In this document: piece by piece, positions 1-8,100 of the stretch
Layout of the letters: each line of letters opens with the position of its first letter
How positions within the stretch are numbered: the stretch's first letter is position 1
DNA from: Parvularia atlantis
Lineage: Eukaryota > Opisthokonta > Rotosphaerida
Assembly: GCA_943704415.1 (NCBI GenBank)
Contig: CALSCO010000079.1
Location: forward strand, 1 to 10,661
Direction of reading: 5' to 3'
DNA length: 10,661 nt
Program-made: the position numbers and the translations under genes
Notes under the pieces: generated by a model
Told to the model about the DNA's origin: nothing
The model's input: the letters and a program-made list of their open reading frames with translations, nothing else
The model's database searches: none

Positions 1-275
1 GTACCGCTCCATGGATGAGGCGCGGTGTGTGTCACGCTTGTGGTGGTATTGATGTCATCGCGCGCACCCACAAGGCGCGGGGGGCGGGGTAGTGGTACAA
101 GAAGCGGGAGGTTCCTTTATGTGACGGTACTTTCGCAAGGTTCGTGGCAAAAGCCAACACAAGAGCAGAGTCGGTTGCCCTCGTGCCCGACTCTTGCTTC
201 TCATCAGAAACGAATGGAATGCTTGAAAAAGTAGATAAGAACGTTCCCGGGCGCACGTGCGTCTCGGGTAGCACA
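1..275. other. 5' flank of the STELLO-like gene, no gene seen
   Basis: No reading frame here has a recognisable product. A GC-box-like G-rich tract lies near 78-89, but I see no convincing TATA element. The frame of the downstream gene stays open back to about position 144 without an ATG there. An in-frame ATG at 219 would add 19 residues to the protein. I read the stretch as promoter plus 5' untranslated region of the gene starting at 276; this is inference from position only. Confidence 0.4.
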
Positions 276-3022
276 ATGGCGCGCCCGGCACAGTCGCTGC
301 TCGCCGGCACGCCCCGCGCCCTCATCACGCTGCTCGCCGCCGCTGCCCTCCTCGTCCTCCTGCTCTGCGCCTACTCGCTCGGGCAGCTGCACGGCTCGTG
401 CGGCGTGGTCGACGTCGCCGTGGCCCCTGCGGCCGAGTGGCCGAGTGCTCCACCGGTTTTGGTGCGCGTTAAGGACGCCGTCGTCGAAGAGCTCGTGCTG
501 CCGCCGCCGGCAGTAGCAGCAGCAGCGACCGCACCACCACCGCGCACGGCAGCAGCAGAAGTGGTGCACGCGACGCACTGGATCGTCGTGACGAGCGTGA
601 GCGCGCCGACCGAGACGATGGAGCGGCTGTGCAACCTGACGGGGTGGCAGGCGCGTGTGCCGCGCGCGGGGCGCCGGCTGGCGCGGCTGACGTGGTTCGG
701 CGCGTGGGAATGCAGACGGTCGTTGTCGCCGACAAGAAGACGCCGGCGACGTGGGCGGCCGGGCGGTGCATCTTCCTCTCCGTGGCCGAGCAGGAGACGC
801 GGCTCGGGTACCGCGTCGTGCCGTTGACGCCGTTCAGGTCGTACACGCGCAAGAACATCGGCTACCTGTACGCCATTGCGCACGGCGCGCAGGTGCGTTC
901 GTGCGCTGCTGGTTCTCGTTCTTGTGGTGCACGGGCTGCTCGTTAGCGCTGCTCGTTAGCGTTGCTCTTGCTTGGTCGTCGTACTGCACGTTCCTGCTCC
1001 TGCTCGTTCTGCCATCGCTCGTGCCGCTCCTGCTCCCGCTCCTTCTCCCCAGCCAGCCACACGCAGCCTTGCTGACGCGCGGGAGCGCAGGTCGTCTACG
1101 ACACGGACGACGACAACCGCCCGCGCGGCGGGCACGTGCACGAGCCGCCAAGGCCGTTCACCAACCTTGTTTCGTGGTTCCGCAACGACTCGGACGCGCT
1201 GCCGCTCGGCAACGTCTACGCGCACTTTGGCTGGCCGCACATTTGGCCGCGCGGGTACCCGCTCGCCCCGCCGCGCGACCTCGAGCACCCCGTACCCTCG
1301 CCGAGCCAGCCGCTGCAGACCGCCACGCCGGCCGACGTCGCCGTGACGATGTTGCGCGACGGGCGCATGATTGTGCAGAACCTGGCCGACCTCGACCCGG
1401 ATGTGGACGCCGTGTTCCGCCTGACGCGCGGCGAGGAGCTCGGGCACATCCGCTTCTGCGCGTCGGTGCCGGCGCTGCGCCTCGAGCCGGGCCTGTTCAG
1501 CCCGTTCAACTCGCAGAACACGGTTTTCTACCGCGACACGCTCTGGGCGCTGCTGCTGCCGAAGAGCGTCACGTTCCGCGTGACCGACATCTGGCGCGCG
1601 TACTGGGCGCAGCGCCTGCTGTGGGACGTGGGCGGGACGGTCGTGTTCCAGGGCTCGAGCGTGGATCACGAGCGCAACGTGCACGACCTCCACCGCGACC
1701 GCGATGAGGAGCAGATGCTGTACGACGACGCCGAGCGCTTTGTGCGCCTGCTGGACACGTGGGCACCGCGCACGCCGACCCTGCCCGAGCGCATGGTCGA
1801 ACTCGTCGAGCTCATGGTCGAGCACCGGTTGACGGGCGCGGAGGACGCCGAACTGATGCGCGCGTGGGTGGCGGACCTGCAGGCCGTCGGCTATGTCTTC
1901 CCGGCCGTGGTCGCGCTGCCGCGGCCGATGCCGGGCGCTACCGTGGCTCGGTGGCCGCCCGCGCCGGCCGAGCGTGCGCTGACGCAGGAGATGCTGACGC
2001 GCATGGAGCTGTGTGCGCTGCGCCGTGTGTGGAGCCCAACGCTGCACCCGGTTTTCAAGGATGTCCTGCTGATCTGCCACTTCAACCAGCGCAGGGACCA
2101 CGGGTCCGTGCCGCTCTACCTGGACATGTATGCGCCAGCCTTCCCGAACATCGTCTTTGTGGGCCAGGACGGGCCGGCGCCGGTCGTGCCGTACGATGTC
2201 ATCCCGTACATCCACTATGACGACAGCGACCCGCGCTTGCGCGGCGACGCGCAGCACCGTGGCCTCGCGCAGATGCACCGGCGCTTCCCCGACTACAAAG
2301 GCTACCTGTGGACGAACGACGACGTGCTGCTCAACTACTGGCGGCTGAAGGACTTTGACCAGGGCAAATTTTGGTACTTCAACCGCACCGTTATGCAGAC
2401 CGAGTTCCAGGGCTGCCTGGACGTGGGGCGCTTCCCGAGCAAGACACACTGGCACTGGCACTGGAACCGCGAGATCCAGCAGCACCTTGACCGCTTCCGC
2501 CAGTGGCTGGCCGCGAAGCGCGCGGCCAAGGTGCCGATCGGCGTCGACCCGACCGGGCCCGACGGCAACATCTGCAGTGTGCCGGGCACCGAGGCATCGC
2601 CGTTGATCACGACGGACGTGAGGACGGCCATGCCCACGGCCACGCCGACGGGGACGCCGGACCCGCGCCCGTCGTTCTACATGTACCACCTGGGCGCGGA
2701 CTTTATCTACGCGCCGAGCGAGCGCGTGACGCCCTCGGCGCGCGGGTTCTTTGAGCTGCTGGAGCTGTTTGAGCGGATGCAGGTTGTCTTCATGGAGATC
2801 GCGACGCCGACGTCGCTGTACATGGCCGTGCCGCTCGCCGACATCCAGCCGCTCAACATCCTCTACAACTGGGACGGCATCGACGCGGCGCTGCGCGTGC
2901 TCATCAAGACCGAGCACGAGAACCTGCACGTCTTTCACCCGATCAAGTTCGGCACGCCCGACCACGACGCGCTGCGGACGCAGCTGCGCGCGCTGACCTG
3001 GACGAAGGGGCACCTCGCCTGA
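276..3022 (+). CDS. STELLO/DUF288-family Golgi glycosyltransferase-like type II membrane protein
   Basis: Three exons, 276-650, 716-892 and 1091-3022, give 827 residues. The ATG at 276 has A at -3 and G at +4 and puts a short basic tail before a hydrophobic anchor (residues about 15-36), as expected for a type II Golgi protein. An in-frame ATG at 219 is the alternative. The lumenal part starts with WIVVTS (from W102), then GWQ, DKKTP, SYTRKNIGYL and HGAQ, and an acidic DTDDDN cluster at 188-193. NVYAHFGWPHIWPRGYPL, YWAQRLLWDVGG and ERNVHDLHRD follow. This succession is characteristic of the DUF288 family that includes plant STELLO proteins, which interact with cellulose synthase in the Golgi, and nematode homologues. 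A C-terminal half carries a second acidic site, TNDDV (N593-D595). Donor substrate and product cannot be read from sequence. Introns sit only at the 5' end, unlike the two neighbouring genes. Confidence 0.85.
651..715 (+). other. GC-AG intron 1 of the STELLO-like gene
   Basis: The donor is CAG|GCGCGT and the acceptor ATGCAG, with CTGAC at 687-691 as branch site. Removing 65 bases joins GWQ to TVVVADKKTP with the spacing normal for the family. The nearest in-phase GT donor, at 657, would add two residues to a conserved block. I therefore favour a non-canonical GC donor. Confidence 0.7.
893..1090 (+). other. Long intron 2 of the STELLO-like gene
   Basis: The donor is CAG|GTGCGT, a CTGAC lies at about 1072-1076, and the acceptor is GCGCAG. 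Removal joins HGAQ to VVYDTDDDN in phase 0. At 198 bp it is about three times longer than every other intron in the window. Its middle is pyrimidine-rich with degenerate CTGCTC units. No snoRNA box pattern was recognised. Confidence 0.85.
936..961. repeat. Tandem 2 x 13 bp repeat inside intron
   Basis: The unit ctgctcgttagcg occurs twice back to back, at 936-948 and 949-961, followed by looser CTGCTC-like units to about 1040. It lies wholly inside the long second intron of the STELLO-like gene. Replication slippage could explain part of that intron's length. Confidence 0.8.
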
Positions 3023-3230
3023 CAGCACCACTCGCAGCCACTTTTTCCCCCCTGTAGATGAGAACGCACGGCGCACGGCCAACGTGTGAGAGGGTTGCTG
3101 CAGCACGAAGCTGTACACAGGCAATAGAAGACGAGGGAAGGTATGCGGAGGCACAGACGGCACGCGACAACAAGCAAAACGCAAGGTAACGACAGAGTGT
3201 GCAATGGGAGTTTGCGTCCGCGTGGAAGGC
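3023..3230. other. Convergent 3' spacer between STELLO-like gene and desaturase
   Basis: This stretch separates the stop codons of two convergent genes. It holds both 3' untranslated regions. No AATAAA is present on either strand. The base composition is visibly less GC-rich than in the flanking coding DNA. No gene or RNA was recognised. Confidence 0.5.
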
Positions 3231-4819
3231 CTACTGTGCCTTCTGCTTGAAGTCGCTCACGGCCTCCTTGTTGGCAGTCGCGAGGTCCTTCTCGGTCGCG
3301 AGGCGCTTGATGCTGCGGTGCGCGAGCGGCACAGCGTCAGCAGCCAGCCCACGCGCCGTGCCACGCGCGCGCGCGCACCGGTTGTAGACGCTGACCTTGC
3401 TGCAGGTGATGAAGTTCCACGTGACGAGGATCCAGGACGTGTGGTACGGCAGCGTGCTGTACAGCTCGGGCGCCATGGCCTTGAGCTGCGGCAGGCGGGT
3501 CCTGCGCATGTGCACCGTCAGCGTCGGCCACTGCGCGGGGCATGCGCCGCCGCGCGCACCAGGGGATGTTGGGGAAGTCGTGGTGCTCGTTGTGGTAGCC
3601 CACGTTGAACGAGAACCAGTTGAGCGGGCCGTAGTACGAGAACGTCTCATGCGAGCCTGTGAAGACGTAGTGCTGCAGGACGACGGGTGAGCACGGGCGA
3701 AGCAAGAGTGCGCAGGCGCGCACCTCGCTGATAAAGTGCCCCGCACACGGGTGCAGCGAGCCCGCGAAGAACGACGAGGCGAGGAAGTACAGCAGCGGGC
3801 CGAGGCCGAAAAAGTAGTAGACGACTGGCCCGCCGCGCGTGAATCGAGCGCGCGCGCGCGTCGCGGGCGACGCACCGGCGTCAAAGGCAAATTGAACAAT
3901 CCAGTTGGTCAGGAGCATGACGTTGGGCTGCTGGTAGCGCACAATCATCGGGCGCAGGGCGTAGAAGAGGATCTGGTTGGCGCTGCGGGTCGCGCGTGAG
4001 GACCGGTGGCCGCAGCGGCCAGGGCGCGCACACGCGCACCAGAAGAACGTCTTGGTAAAGACGTTGTTGAAGATGATGCCCTCGATCCACGTCGGCAGGT
4101 CCGTGTCGTAGCCGTCGACACCCTGGAGGCGGTGGTGCTCTGCGTGGTACGCCTGCCGTGCGGCCGATTGAGCAGCGCGAGCGGGCGCGGGTGACGAGCG
4201 AGGGCGAACGCACGCGGAACGAGATGGCGTAGGGCAGGCCGACGGGGAGGTTCGCAAACATCGAGAGCGCGCGGTTGGCGATGAGCGACTTGAACGCGAG
4301 GTTGTGGCCGATCTCGTGGATGGACAGGAAGAGCGCGTGGTTGCAGGTGGCGCCTGCGTCGTGCGTCGCGCGTCGCGCTTGCCGTGAGCCTCGCGCGGCA
4401 CGCGGCGATCGCGGACGGGCCACACCGACGACGTAGGCCATCGCCCAGAAGCGCCACGAGTCGACCATGTCGCGGACGAGGAACGCGGCGGCAAACTGGA
4501 CGAGGACGTAGGCCGTGACCCAGTAGAACGTGGCCATGTCGGGCCCGTACAGCGTCTTGATCTCGGGGTGCGCCTTGAGCGCGGCCAGGCGCCGTGCGAC
4601 GTGCGGATGCGTCTCCTTGGTCCAGAGGAAGTCGCTGAGCGGGCCGGGCATGTCGCTCAGCATCGCCTCGGAGAAGATGTCGAGCTCGGGATCGAGCGCG
4701 TCGCCGCGATCGGGCAGCGCCAGGCCGCCCTCGCCGCCGTGCTGCTGCTGCTGCTTGTCGACCGTGCCGTATAGCGGCGCCACGGCGTCGTCACCGCGCG
4801 GCTCGGCGTTGGGGGCCAT
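3231..4819 (-). CDS. Sphingolipid delta-4 desaturase (dihydroceramide desaturase, DEGS family)
   Basis: This ER membrane di-iron enzyme would introduce the 4,5-trans double bond into dihydroceramide; some relatives also hydroxylate C4. Exons (minus strand): 4819-4426, 4353-4214, 4152-4040, 3982-3876, 3824-3724, 3672-3560, 3501-3379 and 3312-3231. They give 1173 bases, 390 residues and a TAG stop. The N-terminal DEGS domain starts near residue 63 (DFLWTKETHPH, PEIKTLYGPD). All three histidine boxes are intact: HEIGH at 144-148, HAEHH at 181-185 and HNEHH at 312-316. The latter lies in FNVGYHNEHHDFPNIP. GLHP-like SLHPCAGHFISEHY and HETFSYYGPLN are also family hallmarks. A polar, Gln-rich extension of about 60 residues precedes the domain, which animal enzymes lack. 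An in-frame ATG at 5056 would add 79 Pro/Leu-rich residues; I reject it as the main start. Desaturase versus hydroxylase activity is unresolved. Confidence 0.95.
3313..4425 (-). other. Seven short introns of the desaturase gene
   Basis: On the plus-strand scale the introns are 4354-4425 (72 bp), 4153-4213 (61), 3983-4039 (57), 3825-3875 (51), 3673-3723 (51), 3502-3559 (58) and 3313-3378 (66). All begin with GT, mostly GTGCG, and all end in AG. CTGAC or CTCAC is present in most as branch site. Each junction was set by phase and by restoring the expected spacing of the desaturase. The third is the least certain, because a second phase-2 donor 6 bases further on would add two residues. Confidence 0.85.
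4740..4755. repeat. CTG/CAG trinucleotide run in desaturase exon 1
   Basis: Five CTG units on the plus strand read as CAG on the coding strand. They encode part of the four-glutamine stretch at residues 23-26, in the non-conserved N-terminal extension of the desaturase. Its length could vary between strains without touching the catalytic domain. Confidence 0.75.
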
Positions 4820-5153
4820 TCCCGCTCTGTGCGCTCTGCGCTTGTCGTGAGTGTGAGGCCGATGCCGTTCGGGCGCGGCGCGCAGCAAAGCCAACGACGA
4901 GACGAGGGCGAACAAAGGGGAGAAGGACAGAGAGCAACGAGGACGCAGCGGCAGCGGCAGCGGCAGCGGCAGCGGCAGCAGCGGCAGCAGCGGCAGCAGC
5001 AGCGGCGGTGGCGCGCAGGGGGGGCGGAAGGACGGACACTGTGCAAGCACAAACATTTCCTACCGTGGCGCCGTACAAACCGGGGACTGTAAGGATGTAG
5101 CCCACGCCTGTGCCGTTCAAAGGGCAAGTTCGACGTAATCCACCAGCGTGACA
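4820..5153. promoter_or_regulatory. Shared head-to-head promoter region of desaturase and sorting nexin
   Basis: The start codons of two divergent genes are 334 bp apart, so both promoters and both 5' untranslated regions must fit here. I see no TATA element on either side. The desaturase side carries a long GCAGCG repeat and the nexin side is mixed sequence. An ATG at 5056 on the minus strand is in frame with the desaturase. Shared regulation is inference from geometry only. Confidence 0.55.
4945..5008. repeat. GCAGCG/GCA microsatellite
   Basis: About ten imperfect GCAGCG or GCAGCA units run without interruption across some 64 bases. The repeat lies about 125 bp upstream of the desaturase ATG. 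On that strand it is either 5' untranslated sequence or, if the ATG at 5056 is used, it encodes a Leu-Pro alternating tract. Confidence 0.9.
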
Positions 5154-8100
5154 ATGCCGACGCCGGCCGCCGCCGCGCTGGTCGCGGTCGCGGCGGTGCT
5201 GCTGGCGGCGCGGCTGGTGCCGCTGGTGCTGCTGGTGCTGCTTCTGCTGGCGGGCGTGGCGGGCGCGCTGCTGGGCACGACGGTGCGCGCCGCCCGCGTG
5301 TCTGTCGCGTCCCAATGTCGCCCCGTCGACAGGTCGTCGTCGCGGCAGCAGAGCGACGCGGCGCGTGGCGCACGTTCCACCGGCACCTGCGGCCGCTCGC
5401 GCTCGTGCGGCACTGGGACCGCGTGCTCGCGTGGCGCCGCAGCGAGACGGTGGCACAGGCGCCGCGCGCCGTCGTCGAGTCGGCGGTGCTGACGGAGCGG
5501 TGCGGCGGCGGCGGGGCGTCGGGAAACTGCGCACACGTGACGGGCGACGCGCGGCAGGCTCGAGCACATCCTCGGCCTGGTCGAGCGCGACTTTGTGCGG
5601 TCGTGGTACGCGGGCATCTCGGGCGACGAGCTGTTTGTGCGCAAGGTCGACCACAACCTCCGCGCCATCCTCCGCGAGCTATTCCTGCGCGCGTCGCGCG
5701 TCGACCTCGTCACTCTCCTCGTCAAGAAGATCAGTGAGTCGACGTGCCGCCTCGCCGCACGCGCTGATCGCACCGCGTCTGCGCCAGTCCCGATCCTCAC
5801 CGACCACATCCACCGCTACCGTGGCGCCGTCGCGCTCGTGCGCCGGCACTATGTCGGCGCGTACGGCGACGCCGAGGTGACCGAGTCGGAGGAGATGGAC
5901 AAGCTGATTGTGCAGCACTACCGCAAGGGCAAGGTGCGCCGCGCACTCTCTGCAGCGTGCGCCGCGCGCTCTGAGCCAAGGCGGCCACAGCTCCACCGCG
6001 CCCTGGCCAAGGTCGGCTCGGGCGACTCGGAGCTCGACTACCTGCGCCGCGTGACCGAGCTCATCCTGCCCGTGCTGTGCCCGTACAAGGAGTACAGCAG
6101 CAACGTGTACCGCCTCATGCTACGCGAGATCCTCGCCGGCAAAGTGGCAAGTCGTCGTCCGCATGTCCCGCCGCTGGCCGCCAACGCGCGCCTCGCGCAG
6201 ATCCACCCGGCCCTCGTCAGCTTCTCGGACCCCGACTACATCAACCAGCTGATCGAAGACCTGGTGCGCCGCCGCGTTGCTTGCCGACGCCTGCTGACTC
6301 GCGCACGCGCGCACTCGCAGGCAGGCAAGGAGATCTCGGACAAGTGCGTGCCGCCGCCGTGTCGCGTCTGTGCTCACGGCGCTGCGCCGCACAGGGGCAA
6401 GGTCATCAAGCTGCGCGAGGTGCTCGAGCGCATGTTCACCGGCACCGTGAGCGACAAGGAGTCGTCCGAGGCACGTCTTCTTGCTGCGTTGGGCTCGCTG
6501 GACCGCTGAGCGCCGCCCGCCCGTCCAGGCCACGCTGTCGCGCGTGCTCTCGTTCGACGAGTTCCTTAAGGTCATCCGCGAGTGCAACACGGTGCTCGAC
6601 GCCAAGCGCATTCGGCACCAGATCGTCAGCGAGATCAAGAAGAAGGCCCAGCACGTCCGTGCGTGCCCGCGCCTCCGCTTGGCGACGCCGCCAGTCTTAC
6701 CGCATGTGCACACAGGCGGGCGCCGACCGGAGGACGTCCTGCCCGGTGGCATGCGCGTCCGCGAGCTGCAGGTTGACGCGTAGCGCCCGTGTGCTCCGCC
6801 GTCGTGCTCAACCGCTCGCGCAGACGTACATCAACCGCCTCAACGTGGCGCGCAAAAAGGCCGAGGCACGCATCGAGGAGCTCGGCGGCAAGCGCTTCAC
6901 GGTGCGCGCGCACTCTTGCCACGCATGCACACGCCGCTGACGGCCCGCGCAGCCCTCGGCCAAGGACGGCCTCGACGAGCCGACGATGGAGGCGCCGAGT
7001 AACGTCACCCTCGCGACCGTGTTCCGCTCCAACGTGGCGCTGTTCTATTTCATGGAGTTCATGGAGCGCAACCAGGTGCGTGCGTCGCCCGCCGCGACTG
7101 AGCGCGGCTCAGACGGCAGCGCGCAGGGTATGAAGCAGCTCCAGTTCCTGCTGACGACCGAGAGCTACAAGCGCCTCGTCAGCAACGCCACCGCAAACGA
7201 CACGGGCATGATCCTGGACGATGCGCGGCGCATCCACGCGACGTACCTCGCGCCCAGCGCGCCCGAGAAGGTACGCACGCTTGGGTAGCATCCACCCATG
7301 CGTTGAGCGCCCTTTGCAGATGAACGTGTCGGCCGCGGCCATCGCCAACGTCGAGCGCCTCATCAATAGCGCGCCCGGCACGACGATGGACTTTGACAGG
7401 TCTGCGCGCGCGCGTGCAGCGTCGTGCGCGCGGCTCAGCTGACGTGCGCGCGCGAGCAGCATCCTGCGCGCGCATAACGAGGTGTTTGACCAGGTCAACC
7501 GCGACTTTTTCGGCAAGTTTGTGCAGTCGGACCTGTTCTTCCGGTACTCGGCCGACCCAGCCGCCAAGGCTGAGCAGGAGGCCGAGATGGCTGCGGCGGC
7601 CGCAACCGCCGCGACAACCAGCATCGTGTCGGGTGCGTGCGCAGCACAGGCGCGCTGCAGCGGGCTCACGGCCTCTCAGCCACGCGCACGGCGTCCGCCT
7701 CGCCGCCGCTGTCCATGGCCTCGCCGGAGCCCTCGACCGAGGCGTCGCGGGAGCAGCTTTTGCTGGGCGACGTGCGCGCGCGCGCGTGTTTTTTTTTTCT
7801 GGCGCATGCGCGCAGCTGACACGCACGCAGCCGGCGGCCGACGCGGATAAGGTGAACTCCGAGACGCTCGCCGCGCTCGAGTCGGCGCTAAACCGGATCG
7901 TGGCGGACGAGAGTGACCCGTGCGTGCGCCGTCGTTTGCCATGGGAGCCAATCGGCTGACATCGCGCGGCAGCAACGCGCTCGTGGCCCTGTCGAGCGGG
8001 ATGCAGCGCGACTCGACCGTGTACGACAGCGTCGAGCCCGGGGCGGACGTACGTGGCGGGAGTAGCGCGGGCGAGCGTCTCCTCATCCGCGCCCACGCGA

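Noticed and set aside
144-827. 227-codon plus-strand frame starting with GTG at 144
   Set aside because: It begins without an ATG and reads through the first intron into Arg-rich nonsense after GWQ. The ATG at 276 and splicing at 651 are better supported.
2447-2464. Three CACTGG units encoding His-Trp pairs
   Set aside because: Short in-frame repeat within a conserved exon; no sign of expansion or separate function.
956-3184. 742-codon open frame on the minus strand opposite the STELLO-like gene
   Set aside because: It mirrors exon 3 of a gene with clear family motifs. The translation is Arg/His/Val-rich without domains, as expected from the antisense of GC-biased codons. No splice or start signals support it.
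4791-5809. Long minus-strand frames with alanine-rich or arginine-rich products
   Set aside because: These arise from the GCAGCG repeat and antisense of the PXA exons. Their codons do not join to any domain.
5060-5830. A 15-bp exact repeat (ctaccgtggcgccgt) at 5060 and 5816
   Set aside because: One copy is in the promoter spacer and the other is coding PXA sequence. A match of this length can occur by chance in GC-rich DNA of this size.
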